NCBI GenBank assembly: GCA_963971225.1
Contig: OZ020270.1
Span: 69,694,932-69,758,931, forward strand
DNA from: Melieria omissa
Lineage: Eukaryota > Arthropoda > Insecta > Diptera > Ulidiidae
DNA: 64,000 nucleotides
Reading direction: 5' to 3'
Shown: positions 11,965 to 23,220 of the stretch, piece after piece
Numbering within the stretch: position 1 is the stretch's first letter
Layout of the letters: each line of letters opens with the position of its first letter
The notes under the pieces: model-generated
Told to the model about the DNA's origin: nothing
Database searches by the model: none
Seen by the model: only the letters and a program-made list of their open reading frames with translations
Made by a program: the position numbers and the translations under genes

Positions 11965-11971
11965 ATATATA

Positions 11972-12690
11972 CAGCTGCGGTCAAAATAATAGTAGTACGC
12001 ATACAACGAAAAGAAAATTAAGAAAAAATAATCCGCTTTTCTTTACAAATATTTACTTTGTATTTTTTTTAACAAGTTATATGTGTTAACAATGCAATCA
12101 TAAAAGAAAACTTAAGAATTAAACTCAGTTTGGTTTGATTTAAATTAAATGCGTCAAAAGCTCCAAAATATGGACGGTCAAAAAAATAGTAGTTCGCTTT
12201 ACTTTCATAAAAATGAAGCAAAAATTGTGTTTCATTTTAAAAGATTTTGTGGTTAAATAGTAATAACGTAATGTTTCTTCAAATTAATATTTAGTTGCGT
12301 GACTGTTGTTTGGCTATTACTGCAGCACAGAGCCGATGCATTGAAATAACCAAATTTTCATATGATATCTGTCTCTAGGGGCGTGGTCTACTGCTTCTCA
12401 AAGTTGATTATTATTTAAAAGATTATTGTGAGCAACTGCTCTCTTCACGTCACACCACAAATTTTTAATTATATTGAAGTCTGGTGATTGTGCGAGCCAT
12501 TCCATAACCCTAATCCTGCTCTTGCGAAGCTCCTTTCGTGCGACCTTGCTTGTATGCTTTCGGTTATAATCCTGTTGGAAGACCCAAAGCATTGGCGTTT
12601 TTTCACGGACATACGGTAGTACGATTTCCTGCAAGATTCGTACACATACACATCGATCCATCGTTTTCTTGATCAAATAAATAGCGCCAT
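11972..12690 (-). mobile_element. Truncated Tc1-like element
   Basis: The end CAGCTGCGGTCAAAATAATA follows a TA (11970-11971). An internal direct copy of GGTCAAAA.AATAGTAGT at about 12177 indicates an IR/DR terminus. The other end is missing: homology stops near 12690, within the transposase. Confidence 0.75.
12398..12676 (-). pseudogene. Tc1-like transposase C-terminal fragment
   Basis: About 92 residues with MDRCVCVRILQEIVLPY, WVFQQDYNRKHTSK and AQSPDFNIIKNLWCDVKR. These are the second catalytic Asp region and the C-terminal Glu region of the DD34E fold, but the Glu (normally in PIENLW) is Lys. The N-terminal DNA-binding half and the first Asp are absent. Confidence 0.8.
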
Positions 12691-13115
12691 TAAATCTTAC
12701 CAGTAGAATGACTCATCTATGGGACGACGCCATACTAAATTTCAATACTGTGCACCTGAAAATTTCGAAGATATTCAATTATAAGGTTCGGCTTGTATGG
12801 ATGGTGCCACGCCCCCTCGTCCAATGCTCACCAAATTCGCCCTGTCGAAGGACATGACTTAATCGTAACTTCTTAGTAAATTTCATTGATGTCTGACTAA
12901 TGGTTCCAAAGTTATCGTCTGAAAATTTTCAGAATTCACGGCAATATGGCAGGGATTTTCCGACCTTTCCAATAGATTTTCCGGAAATTTCTTTTCGCAC
13001 GAACCTGAACTGACTCAATAGTAATTCAACAAAAACAACTTCATGGAAATCGGCCGGTCCGTTTGAGCGTGATGCGCTTACATACATACATCCACTTTCT
13101 TTTATATATATAGAT
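12690..13115. repeat. Unclassified repeat resembling a retroelement 3' tail
   Basis: Contains ATCGGCCGGTCCGTTTGAGC followed by CATACATACATCC and a TATATATATA run. This style (CGGTCCGTTTGAG, then short tandem repeats) reminds me of 3' untranslated tails of insect retroelements. No coding part is attached. Confidence 0.3.
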
Positions 13116-14404
13116 GGCAACCCTACTTGAAAGTAGGCGGACCATGCCCATATGCATACCAGTTCTCAGGTGAAACACCAGCAGTATCTGTACAAAATTT
13201 CACGACGATATCGTTACGCATTCAAGAGTTATTAATTTAGTTCCGCTAGATTGAACATTTCGCACACGCGCGGGTAGCGTGGAGAGACCAAGCAAAAAAA
13301 AAACTTTGTATGAGTGGGGCAAATATGGGCAGCCAAATTTAACTGAATCTTCAAAAACATGAACCAAAGCAGTTATTAAGAGACATTTTAAATCGGATAC
13401 ACGCGGATACATTTTGTAATCTCAAAGCAAAATCACAACATTTGAAAAATTTTTATATGTCCGAATAAATTGCTCTGTAACCACTAATAATATACATAAC
13501 GGTATTCAAGTTTACCTGATAAGGTGGCGAAAAAGGTGCTGATAGCTAATAACAGAGTTTGTATATGCGCGTTCGCCGTGATAATCTCGAATTACATCTA
13601 AATCACAAGTGACTCACAAATTTCAACAATTTTCTTTTATACAAATAGCTGCACATTCAAGATGATCGTTCGCGATGTGATTTTGCCAAACAGAAAATAC
13701 TACGAGAATCGAATCCCTCAATGTGTTAGCTAATTTTGAATTATTAAATTTTTTTTTTTTTGACATTCGAATTTTTGAATAAAGTTCCGCTAGATATGCA
13801 AAATTACACAGTGTGCAGCGCCAAGAAACACGCTTGAAAAATTTTTTTCTCTTTATATTGTATATTCTTTGGTACTACCATTGTGATCAATTTTTGTATA
13901 GGCTGTCAAAAGTTTTTCATATGCGGTATGACGAAAACTTTTATTTTTGTATTTTCCATATTTGCTGTTCCATAGTTCCGGCAAATTTCGATAAAATCAC
14001 TCCAGTTTTCGTTGCGCTCGTCTATTTCGTTCGCAACGCACAAAAGCTAAAATACGAATGAAATCAGAAAGAACCGCTTGTGCGACACGTACAACTGCGC
14101 TACACACGTTGCGATTTTATGTACAACTAAATCCAGTTGTACAACAAATCGCAACGTGTATGGGCCGCAATATGTGTGCTAACAACACGAGCGACTCAGT
14201 AGCACAGTTGTCAACTTTTCATTTTCAGAAAGCACTAAAAACCGCGTTTTTCCAAAGAGAAAGTACTAAAAAGCAAATGGTGGTAGTTGCCCAATTTTCC
14301 GCGGAAACCTTGACCCAAGTAGAAATTCAACCAAGAAAGATCATTTCAAGTTTCATGTAATATCCAAAAAAAGATTTTTTATCCCCACTTTACAATGTTA
14401 TATA
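13115..14404. other. Unassigned stretch with one hairpin
   Basis: Short frames only; two loosely similar TTCCGCTAGAT phrases at about 13240 and 13785. The one clear structure is the hairpin at 14100-14161. Confidence 0.4.
14100..14161. repeat. Imperfect hairpin
   Basis: Arms of about 26 bases, reading CGTTGCGATTT..TGTACAACT and then its complement after a short AAATCC-type loop. It could be a relic of a small foldback or a replication-slippage product; there is no U-run to suggest a terminator. Confidence 0.7.
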
Positions 14405-15630
14405 ACACTTCGTTCAATAATGTGTGTGACCAACTAATTAAAATCATTCCAACGCTTTTCCAATCTTTCGATACCGCCTTCGTAGAACGATTTTTCTTTG
14501 CCTTCAAAATAGGCGTTAGTTTCGGCGATTACTTCATCATTTCAGCCAAATCTCTTACCACGGAGCATCTTTTTGAGGTCTGCGAAGAGCCAGTAGTCGC
14601 TGGGGGCCAGATCTGGAGAATACGGGGGATGAGGAAGCAATTCGAAGCCCAATTCATGCATTTTTGCCATCGTTTTCATCGACTTGTGACACGGTGAACG
14701 GTGACTTGGTGAAACAACACTTTTTTCTTCTTCATATGGGGCCGCTTAATCGCGATTTCTTCTTTCAAACGTTCCAACAACGCTATATAATAGTCGCTAT
14801 TGATTGTTTTCCCTTTCTCAAGATAGTCGATGAATATTATTCCGTGCACATCCCAAAATACTGACGCCATAACCTTGCCAGCCGATGTTTGTGCCCTTGG
14901 ACGCTTTGGGCGGCTTTCACCGGTTGCATGCCACTCAGCAGACTGCCGATTTGACTCTGGAGTGAAATGGTGGATCCATGTTTCATCCATTGTGATGTAC
15001 CGACGCAAAAACTCCGACTTGTTGCGCGTAAACATCTCCAAACAGCTCTTTGAATCATCGATTCGTTGTTGTTTTTGCTCCGGTGTGAGCAAACGCGGCA
15101 CCCATTTCGAAAACACCTTTTTCATAACCAAATGTTCGTGTATTATGGTGTGTACACTGCCTGCTGATATCTTTAGAATGTCAGCAATCTCCCCCACTTT
15201 CACTTTACGATCGGACATAATGATTTGCAGTGTTTTTTTCAACGTTTTCCGGAATAACAGCGTCATTTGGCCGTCCAGTAGATGGAATGTCATCGGTGTC
15301 TGTACGACCACGTTTGAATTCGGCATACCAATAACAAATGGTTCTTTTTGATGGAGCAGAGTGCGAATAATGTTTTTCAAGCCATTCCTGGCATTGAACA
15401 GTATTTTTTTTCATTAAAAAACAATGATAAATCAGCACACGGAATTGCTTTGAATTCATTTTTTTTGAAAACTCAAAAGTAGTGTCACTTAAAGCACTGT
15501 AACTTGTAACCTAATGGTCGGATTGACATATAATTTTGACAGTAAGCCTAAAAAGGTTCACAATTTCGAAAAAAATATTAATTTAGTATTAGTGCCGCCA
15601 TCTAGTCACACACATTATTGAACGAAGTGT
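14405..15630 (-). mobile_element. Mariner element, copy A (mellifera-like)
   Basis: 1226 bp from ACACTTCGTTCAATAATG to its inverted copy, flanked by TA at 14403-14404 and 15631-15632. The size is near that of a full mariner (about 1.3 kb), with about 80 bp missing beside the left terminal repeat compared with copy C at 46125-49706. Confidence 0.93.
14420..15459 (-). pseudogene. Mariner transposase, copy A, dead
   Basis: Begins MNSKQFRVLIYHCF at 15459 with the paired helix-turn-helix region, changes frame near 15235, then runs through GSVHTIIHEHL, YITMDETWIHHFTPESN and SVFWDVHGIIFIDYL. After VLFHQ the frame is lost again near 14710, so the second catalytic Asp, normally in HQDNA, is missing. 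The remainder in a third frame retains the YSPDLAPSDYWLF block with the third Asp (DD34D), but has a TGA replacing Ser downstream, near 14560. The two early frameshifts are shared with copy C. Confidence 0.9.
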
Positions 15631-16005
15631 TAATTGGTAAATGAAAAATAGTGTTGCATGACACTGAAGTTTAAAAAAACTTAAATTTAAACCTTTAATT
15701 TTTAAATTTTTTAAAGCAAGAATTAGTCTTGGTGTCTTTTAACCTTTGTGTTAAGACTAGTGATGGGAAAAAATTCATTAATCGATTAATGAATCATATG
15801 ATTAATTGAAACAGGGCGATTATTAATTGCAATTAATCAAAAGAAATGGGAAATAATCGAATGATTTTTTTTATTTTTTAACTTAATCGTGTAATTTTAA
15901 AGTATTCTAACGATAAGACAGTCTGTCGCTGTGCAAAGCAACCCTGTCGCTACGCGCCGTGCTACAATTCAATCTGGCAACGACGGCCGCGATAATAAGG
16001 GGAAC

Positions 16006-16117
16006 ATTTAGTCCAACCTGGCAATGATGGAAATTTTAGGCCAACCTGGCAATGATGGCAACTTTTAGTCCAACCTGGTAATGATGGAAACTTTTAGTCC
16101 AACCTGGCAATGATGGT
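16006..16117 (+). repeat. Four tandem U3 repeats of about 29 bp
   Basis: The word CCAACCTGGCAATGATGG (or a one-base variant) starts at 16013, 16041, 16070 and 16099. Other LTRs of the family in this window have four, one or none, so this is a variable upstream module and a candidate enhancer-type repeat. Confidence 0.9.
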
Positions 16118-16187
16118 CGCGATCATCATGGAAACCTTTAGTCCACTCCGGAATGTGCGAGAACGATCTGCGCGATGGCCGGACAGG

Positions 16188-16223
16188 TATAAAAGGCAGC
16201 CGGGTGCGGCGCAGCGAGTCAGT
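16188..16223 (+). promoter_or_regulatory. LTR core promoter: TATA box and TCAGT initiator
   Basis: TATAAAA at 16188-16194 is followed 31 bases later by TCAGT (16219-16223), the arthropod initiator consensus, giving a likely start near 16221. The same pair is conserved in the solo LTR at 11540 and in Gypsy copy 2. Confidence 0.75.
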
Positions 16224-16420
16224 CTGATTTTGACTAGTGAAGGTGCCACACGGAGTAATCAAGCAAATAATTAAGTGTAAAAACAGTGAAGGGTGAAACT
16301 GTGAAATAAAGTGATAGTTGGTTTTTGTTGACTGCGTTTGGATAACTAAAGTTGTTTCATTTTCAAATTGCGCAATCCAGTGATACGTAACAGCCCACTA
16401 GAACTAGTATTCGTAGCATT

Positions 16421-16439
16421 TGGTGTCAGAAGTGGGATT
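16421..16439 (+). other. Primer-binding site complementary to tRNA-Leu
   Basis: TGGTGTCAGAAGTGGGATT lies two bases after the LTR and is complementary to the 3' end of an animal tRNA-Leu (ending AATCCCACTTCTGACA plus CCA, from memory). The same site is at 34381 in copy 2. Confidence 0.8.
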
Positions 16440-16519
16440 GTGGAAAATTGAAAATAAACGAAAAATAACAAAAAAAAACAAAAAACTAAATAAATAAATA
16501 AAAGTATAAAAGCACGGAC

Positions 16520-17989
16520 ATGGTTAAACTCGAACTGCTAAAGGTGGACCAGCTGGAGAAGGAGCTGGCTGCCTGGAATTTGCCGACTGCTGGAAGGAAA
16601 GTGGAGTTGCAGCTGCGCTTGCGAGAGGCGTGTGAATCACGAGGCATCGATTGGGCTGCACACGAGTTTGGAACGAAGGAACAAGAGGCGTCAGCCAAAG
16701 TGGAGGAATCGCCTGCGGGTGCTGCGTCGATCCAAAGTACGGCTGCACCGGCTGGACCACTACAAGCATTAGAAATGAGCCAGCTAATGATTGCAATAAA
16801 AGGCATGTTCGAGACTTCCAATCGTGAAAATCGTGAAATGTCGGCGCAGACGGCAGCGAAAATGGAAACTGCGAATCAAGAGATGTCAGCGAAGCTGGAA
16901 ACTACGAATCTCGAAATTTCGGCAAAAGTCGAGGCTGCAAATCGAGAAATGGCTGAAAATTCTGCGCGCATAGAGCAGAAGGTGGAGGAAATTTCCAATA
17001 GCCTCAATGTGAAAGTTGAGCATCTCGAGACGCGAATAGACAATTGGGACAAACGAGTTGACGAACTGGGTGAATCCCTGAACAGACGAGTTGACAACCT
17101 GGATGAGTCCTTGAACAAACGAGTTGACAGTCTGGAAGATTCGATGCACAGAAAGATAGACGAACGGCTTCAAGAGGTACAGCCACGAGAATGTTTGCCA
17201 CCGGTTCAGGACGGTTTTGCTGCCAGGACAGAAGTGCCTACATCTGATGGTGCTGCGCCGTTCGATACATTTAAATTGCAATTCGACTTGGCTGCTTTGG
17301 AAAATCAGTGGACAGATATCAGGAAAGGTCGGAGGTTGGCACTGGCGCTGAAAGGTCCTGCGGCTGAGGTAATCAAATCAGTTCCAGAATTTTTAAGAAG
17401 TGATTACGGTGCCATCATGAGAGCGTTGGTGGTAAAGTATAGCGACGAGCACAACCATGCGCTATATTACTGTGAGCTGAAGAACCGCAAGCAAAGAGCC
17501 ATCGAAGCGCTGCAGACATATGCAGCAGACATTGAGCGGCTCGTACAGTTGTGCTACCCAAAATTTGGTGCTGATGATCTCGAGAGGATGAAGATTGAGT
17601 CGTTTGTTGAAGGTCTTCATGATCCAGAAACACGTCCCAGTGCGTTGATGATAGGCAAGCCAACATTTAAGGAAACGGTGACCAGCGCGATGACATATGA
17701 AGCGGCATGGATTGGGAGCACTCGGTATGCACCTGCAAGGATACGCCATATTCAGGCGGACAACGACATTCCGATCCAGGCCATAAGCTCGGAGATACCG
17801 GACAGGCCACGGGTGGTCTCCTCTAAAGTTGTTTGCTGGATATGTGGCAAGCAGGGCCACATATCACGAGACTGCCGCCAACGAAAGAGGCGTTCCCGTT
17901 CTCGATCGCAATCGCCTGAAGCGAGGAATACTGACAATCGAGGCCCAGCCAACAAGCGCAGGGCTGAGGACGGCGAGTCGTTAAACTAA
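16520..17989 (+). CDS. gag: Gypsy Gag polyprotein, intact
   Basis: A 489-residue structural protein that would assemble the particle and bind the element RNA. The N-terminus (about residues 7-42, LLKVDQLEKELAAWNL..GRKVELQLRL) looks like a SAP-type helix-extended-loop. Residues about 95-235 are a long coiled coil containing 11-residue repeats of the form LNKRVDxLxES (17060-17158). The capsid-like part follows, and a single CCHC zinc knuckle, CWICGKQGHISRDC, sits near residue 438, then a basic RSRSRS tail. The ATG at 16520 follows the leader by about 80 bases. It ends TAA just before pol, which lies in another frame; how Pol would be expressed is not evident. Confidence 0.93.
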   Translation: MVKLELLKVDQLEKELAAWNLPTAGRKVELQLRLREACESRGIDWAAHEFGTKEQEASAKVEESPAGAASIQSTAAPAGPLQALEMSQLMIAIKGMFETSNRENREMSAQTAAKMETANQEMSAKLETTNLEISAKVEAANREMAENSARIEQKVEEISNSLNVKVEHLETRIDNWDKRVDELGESLNRRVDNLDESLNKRVDSLEDSMHRKIDERLQEVQPRECLPPVQDGFAARTEVPTSDGAAPFDTFKLQFDLAALENQWTDIRKGRRLALALKGPAAEVIKSVPEFLRSDYGAIMRALVVKYSDEHNHALYYCELKNRKQRAIEALQTYAADIERLVQLCYPKFGADDLERMKIESFVEGLHDPETRPSALMIGKPTFKETVTSAMTYEAAWIGSTRYAPARIRHIQADNDIPIQAISSEIPDRPRVVSSKVVCWICGKQGHISRDCRQRKRRSRSRSQSPEARNTDNRGPANKRRAEDGESLN

Positions 17990-18039
17990 AACGGGTCAGC
18001 CCAAAGGGGCGTGAGCTGATCCCCACAATCTGCCGCCCC

Positions 18040-18283
18040 ACCGTCCTTGTCTCACAGCTGAAACGACAGCCCAGCAGCTTGACAATTGAAGGAAGGATAG
18101 ATGGAAAGTTGTTCGTGTTGACACTGGATACTGGAGCGTCATATTCGATCATAAAAAGGAAGCTGCTTAAGCATACAGCTGAGGACTGCGACTGGCGAGC
18201 GCGCGCCGGTAAGAGGAAAAGTTACAACAACGATTGCTATCGGCACCAGCAGCCTGGAACATGAGTTCATTGTCGCGGATATA
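18040..18283 (+). pseudogene. Gypsy protease region, frameshifted
   Basis: Contains the aspartic protease signature LDTGASYSIIKRKLL (about 18121-18165). Compared with copy 2, a 20 bp deletion right after it (near 18176) shifts the frame, and the rest of the protease continues in the frame of the next block. Pol therefore cannot be read through. Confidence 0.85.
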
Positions 18284-20074
18284 ATGGACGAGGTGATTAT
18301 CGGCGTGGAGTTCATGATTAGGCACGGTTTTACGCTGGACCTGAAGGAAAATGTGCTGAGATATGCCAACGTTGAATTCCCGCTGCACACCGGCTATGAG
18401 CGAGGCGTGGTGGTAAGGAAGGTTGTATCGTGTCAACACAGGAGAATACCAGCGAATTCTGAGGCGATTGTGTGGGCAAAGGTGGACGAGGACGATGGGA
18501 CGCGTCGGCTGTGGGTTGTAGAGGCACCGAAACAAGGACACGACAACATCATCATCGGACGTACATTAGTGGAACCTAAGAATGGCAGAATACCAGTTAT
18601 AATACTGAACCCCCTGAATGCACCCAGATATGTCGGGAAAGATGAGGTAATTGGCGAGTGTAAGGAAGCTGTAGCAGTGGTCAATTGCGAGAGTAGCCCA
18701 CCTGGAGGTAATGAAAAGAGCAGTTTTAACATGGACGTCCTACCGCAAGAGAACCAGTGGAGCAGCGAGTTGAAGGCCCAGCAAAAACAGAAGGTGAGGT
18801 CTCTCCTGCAGCACTATGGGTCAATATTTGCGGCAGAAGCAGGCGGAAGAACAGCCATAGTGAAGCACAACATCGACACCGGAAGTGCAAAACCGATTCG
18901 CCAACCGCCAAGGCGACTTCCTCTGGCCAAGAGGGAGAAGGTCACAAATTTGATCGAGAACATGCGGAAAGAAAAGGTAATAGAGCATTCTTCGGGCCCC
19001 TGGTGCTCGCCGGTCGTGCTAGTCAAGAAAAAGGATGGCAGTACCCGATTTTGTGTGCATTATCGGAAGCTCAATGATGTGACCAAGAAGGACAGTTATC
19101 CACTACCTCGGATCGATGACACCCTAGACACACTGTCAGGCACGCAGTGGTTCTCCACGCTCGACTTACGCAGCGGCTATTGGCAGGTAGAGCTTGCAGA
19201 CAGGGACAAGGAGAAAATGGCTTTCAGTGTTGGCGATGGTTTGTGGCAGTTCACCGCCATGCCGTTTGGACTTTGCAACGCACCAGCAACATTCGAGCGC
19301 CTAATGGAACGCGTGCTAAAAGGGCTGCATTGGCGGACGTGCCTGGTGTACCTCGACGACATAATCGGAATGGGTAAAAACTTCGACGACCACCTGGGAA
19401 AGCTAAAGGAGGTACTCGAGCGGATACGAGAAGCCGGGCTTAAACTCAACCCAAGGAAGTGCTCGCTGTTCCAAAAGGAAGTCAAGTATCTGGGTCATAC
19501 GGTTTCTGCCCCCGGAGTACATACGGATGAAGGCAAAATCACGGCGGTGAAGGAGTGGCCCCGGCCACGCAATCTACACGAACTCCGCAGTTTCCTGGGC
19601 CTGTGCACATACTACCGCCGATTTGTTCCGGGATTCGCGAACATAGCCAGCAGCTTGCACAAACTGACGAAAAAGAGTCAGGCTTTCGAGTGGAACGAGG
19701 AGCAGGAGCAGGCTTTTGCACGTCTGAAGGAGAAACTGTGCAGTGCTCCAATTCTGGCCTTCCCCGTGCCTGGGGAGATGTTTGTGCTGGATACCGATGC
19801 AAGCGGGAATAGTATTGGCGGTGTACTATCACAGATAATAGACGGCCAGGAACAAGTGATAGCGTACTACAGTAGGGTTCTATCGAAACCGGAACGCAAC
19901 TACTGTGTGATACGGAGAGAACTGCTGGCGGTATTGGACTGCGTAAAACACTTTCACAAATATCTGTATGGACAAAGGTTTCGCCTGCGCACAGATCATG
20001 CGGCATTGAGATGGCTCCTGAAGGGCAATTGGCGCGGTGGATCGAGCGACTGCAGAGCTACGACTACACGATAG
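18284..20074 (+). pseudogene. pol: Gypsy reverse transcriptase and RNase H (part of pol)
   Basis: An open block of 596 residues. It opens with the end of the protease, then RT motifs WCSPVVLVKKKDGSTRFC, FSTLDLRSGYWQVEL, FTAMPFGLCNAPATFERLM and the catalytic YLDD at residue about 356, then RNase H with DTDASGNSIGGVLSQ (near 502) and LRTDHAALRWLL. A 16 bp deletion near 20022, at a CCTGAA microhomology, shifts the frame before the RNase H end, so the last residues are not genuine. All visible RT catalytic residues are present. Confidence 0.9.
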
Positions 20075-21342
20075 AGCATCGCAAGGGCAGTAGCCATGGA
20101 AATGCCGATGCCTTGTCACGCCGTCCGTGCAAAGTCGAATGCAGGCCGTGCTCGCGAGCCGAGAGCAAAGAGCAGATAGTGGACGTCCGGTTGGTAAGCG
20201 TTATGCCAGAGGAAGAGTGGTCTGCGGAGAGGCTACAAAAGGACCAGCGTGAGGATGCGGATCTTGCGAAAATCGTCGAAGGCAAGGAGCAAGGCGCACG
20301 TCCAGACTGGCAGGAGATGGCCGGTGAAAGCCCGATGGCTAAGGCTTACTGGGCACAGTGGAAAAGTCTGCGGCTGAAGGAAGGATGCCTGTACCGCGAA
20401 TGGGAGAGCGCGGATGGTCGGACCAGCAACTCCCTAATGGTAGTGCCGAAATGCAGAATCAACGAGGTCATTGAGGCATACCATAACGACTCCAGTGGAG
20501 GGCACCTAGGCATCACCAAAACCGTCGCCAAAATAAAAATACGATTCTACTGGGTAGGATGTCAGGAGTCTGTAGCCGAGTGTATTATGAGCTGCGACCG
20601 ATGTTCAGCCGCGAAAGGGCCGACAAGAAGATCCCGAGGCCGCATGCAGCAGTACAACGTGGGAGCGCCCTTCGAGCGGATTGCTATGGACGTCGCCGGC
20701 CCATTCCCAACTAGCACTCAAGGCAACAAATATGTGCTGGTGGTAATGGATTATTTCAGCAAATGGCCCGAAGTGTACCCTATTCCTAACCAGGAGGCCA
20801 CTACGATCTCGGAAAAGCTGGTAAACAACTGGGTAGCCAGGTTCGGAGTTCCGTTGGAGTTACACTCAGATCAAGGCCGGAATTTCGAGTCTGTGGTATT
20901 CAAGGAAGTGTGTGAGCTGATGGGGATAAAGAAAACGCGTACCACTCCTTTGCATCCACAGTCGGACGGCATGGTGGAACGCTTTAACCGGACACTGGAG
21001 GAGTACCTGCGGAAAGTGGTAAGCAGGACTCAAAAGGATTGGGACACTCATATCCCCCTGTTCCTGATGGCGTATAGGTCAGCCCCGCACGACACGATAT
21101 CACTCACTCCAGCCCGAGCAGTGTTCGGCACAGAGTTGCGGTTACCCGCTGACTTGAAGTTCGGGGTAGTCAGCACGACGGGAGGCGCTAAGACGGACTA
21201 CGTGGTCAATAAGCGGGCGGAACTGGAGGAAATTCACCAGTTTATAAGGAGCCGCACCAAACTGGTCAGCGACAAGGCGAAAGCCAGATATGATCTACGG
21301 GCCGGGTTCCAAGAGCAGGGTTCCAAGAGGGCGATCTGGTAA
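20011..21342 (+). pseudogene. pol: Gypsy integrase (part of pol)
   Basis: Begins with the end of RNase H (SSHGNADALSRRP), then the HHCC zinc-binding module (SSGGHLGITK..CDRCSAAKG) and the catalytic core with MDVAGPFP, LHSDQGRNFES and DGMVERFNRTLEEYL, which supply D, D and E. It would insert the cDNA into chromatin. A rearranged repeat of GGGTTCCAAGAG near 21305 breaks the frame before the C-terminus. Confidence 0.9.
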
Positions 21343-21554
21343 TGCTCTACAACCCGCAGCGGAGGAAAGGTTTGTCTCCGAAACTTCAAGCGTCATGGGA
21401 AGGACCTTACGAAGTCGTGACTAGGATTAACGACGTAGTATACAGGATTCAACGTTGCAGCAATAAAGGCGCTAAGCTGAAGGTAGTCCGTTTGGAGCGC
21501 CTGGCGCCTTATCACAGCGGAACCTCGGCACTTGTTCGGGACGAACAAGTCTAA
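21342..21554 (+). pseudogene. Gypsy integrase C-terminal tail (GPY/F module)
   Basis: Seventy residues with SPKLQASWEGPYEVV and VVRLERLAPYH, the GPY/F-type end of Ty3/Gypsy integrases. It is in frame with the core in copy 2 but separated by the rearrangement here. Confidence 0.8.
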
Positions 21555-21565
21555 GTGGTGGGCAG
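21553..21565 (+). other. Polypurine tract
   Basis: AAGTGGTGGGCAG directly abuts the 3' LTR; it is purine-rich with interruptions and would prime plus-strand DNA. The same sequence precedes the 3' LTR of copy 2. Confidence 0.6.
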
Positions 21566-22085
21566 TGTAACGATAAGACAGTCTGTCGCTGTGCAAAGCA
21601 ACCCTGTCGCTACGCGCCGTGCTATAATTCAATCTGGCAACGACGGCCGCGATAATAAGGGAAACTGTTAGGCCAACCTGGCAATGATGGAAATTTTAGT
21701 TCAACCTGGCAATGATGGCAACTTTTAGTCCAACCTGGTAATGATAGAAACATTTAGTCCAACCTGGCAATGATGGTCGCGATCGTCATGGAAACCTTTA
21801 GGCCACTCCGGAATGTGCGAGAACGATCTGCGCGATGGCCGGACAGGTATAAAAGGCAGCCGGGTGCGGCGCAGCCAGTCAGTCTGATTTTGACTAGTGA
21901 AGGGGCCACACGGAGTAATTCAGCAAATACTTAAGTCTAAAGACAGTGAAGTGTAAAGTGTGAAATAAAGTGATTGTTGGTTTAGTTTACTGACTGCGTT
22001 TGAAAAACTAAGGGTGTTTTGTTTTATCTTCAAATTGCACAATCCAGTGATGCGTACTAGCCCACTAGAACTAGCATTCGTAACA
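21566..22085 (+). repeat. 3' LTR of Gypsy copy 1
   Basis: 520 bp, TGTAACG...TTCGTAACA, with the four U3 repeats, TATA box and initiator. Followed by ATAT at 22086-22089. Several substitutions from the 5' LTR indicate the insertion is not very recent. Confidence 0.93.
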
Positions 22086-22114
22086 ATATATATAGTGATC
22101 AAATTTGCAATGAG

Positions 22115-22240
22115 TCACATTGGCTAGGTCCGTAAATCTAGTGTTAAATACACCTTGTGTAAAACGATTTATATGTTCTGGCTGGCTTTTGTTCTTCTTC
22201 TATAAGCCTGCACGGCGCACGTTGGGAAGAAACAGGCAAA
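22115..22240. repeat. Fragment of the foldback family
   Basis: ACGATTTATAT..TCTGGCTGGCTTTTGTTC and the following CCTGCACGGCG match 53355-53408, and the adjoining CACGTTGGGAAGAAACAGGC matches 44938-44957 inverted. A small rearranged piece of the family that dominates 45-58 kb. Confidence 0.65.
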
Positions 22241-23220
22241 AACGCTCGCATGGCCTGTTTTGCGCTTTAGAGTCTATAGTTTTTGAACTAGAGAACTGAA
22301 ATTTCGCTATTATCTTCAAAATTCCTCAGAGAATTGTATGGTGTAATTTTTTTTTTTAATTATCCCCACCGTGAGCTGGTACCATACAGTCGGAAGTTAA
22401 GAGTTTTAGAAATATGCATAATCAGAAGCAAACAAAATAATTCAATATTTTAATAACTGATTCTAGTAGAAGATCAAAAATAAAGTTACACGTGTTTTAG
22501 GGTTTTTTAATTTGAGCACTTTTTTGCAGCACATTTTATGGTTTCCGAATGTATAACAAAAGATTTAATAACTTCGGAAATAAAAAAGATAAAGGATTGA
22601 AATTTCGCATAACGGTTTCCCATAAGTAGAAGATGATTTATTCGAAAAATGAAAAAAATTCGCCTGTGGCCACGCCTACTCACCATACAGACTTTATTTT
22701 TAACAATATTAAAATAGGCTAAAATCTTGTTGTCATGCATTAAAATGTTCTTTGGAGACACTTAACCCACTTTTATAAAAGTAGGCAAACTCTTTCTTAA
22801 AAAAATCTAAACTATTCATTTACTTTTATAAAGCACAGAAAAGGTTAACTGACAAGTATAACTTTCCTCACTAAAAGTTAAACTAATGACTTATTATGTA
22901 TCTCAAGGGTATAAAGAGGCATGTCCAGACAAAAATATCCCTAAACGGACGGTAAATATTTGAAAGTTCATATTTTGAAAAATATCTTTATATGATAACC
23001 CTGTTAAGAATGGGCAAACCACGCCCATTTTAGGCAATATGTTGTTCTCGTGATTTCCAAAGTGTTTGTACGAAATTTCAGTTTCGTGTCTCAACTTTTT
23101 CGAAAGCAATTGTGAATACCTTCCATCAGACAGACGAATTGGAAGACATAAATATTAACAGACGGACATATATAAATCAATGCGATATATATGTACATAT
23201 CTCAATTCTATAAATTTAAA
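22241..23220. other. Unassigned AT-rich stretch
   Basis: No protein or terminal repeat recognised. CCACGCCCATT and CAGACAGACG..TAACAGACGGACATATATA near 23010-23175 resemble decayed 3' tails of retroelements, without enough to classify them. Confidence 0.35.

Larger units (their letters stand above)
15906..16418 (+). repeat. 5' LTR of Gypsy copy 1
   Basis: Matches the 3' LTR at 21566-22085. The first two bases read TC where other copies read TG. U3 contains four 28-29 bp tandem repeats; R/U5 contains GTGAAATAAAG, a possible polyadenylation signal. Confidence 0.93.
15906..22085 (+). mobile_element. Ty3/Gypsy LTR retrotransposon, copy 1 (best preserved)
   Basis: LTR (513 bp), tRNA-Leu primer site, gag, pol in the order protease, RT, RNase H, integrase, polypurine tract, LTR (520 bp). 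No env. ATAT follows the 3' LTR and GTAT precedes the 5' LTR, consistent with a 4-bp ATAT duplication with one substitution. gag is intact, but pol has three small lesions (20 bp and 16 bp deletions and a local rearrangement), so this copy cannot make a full Pol. Confidence 0.95.

Noticed and set aside
14830..15351. Plus-strand frame of 173 codons (and its twin at 48898-49419)
   Set aside because: It is the complement of the mariner transposase; its preservation reflects the coding strand, not a second gene.
19539..20006. Long minus-strand frames within the Gypsy pol (also 37523-37990)
   Set aside because: Antisense shadows of the conserved RT coding region in both copies.
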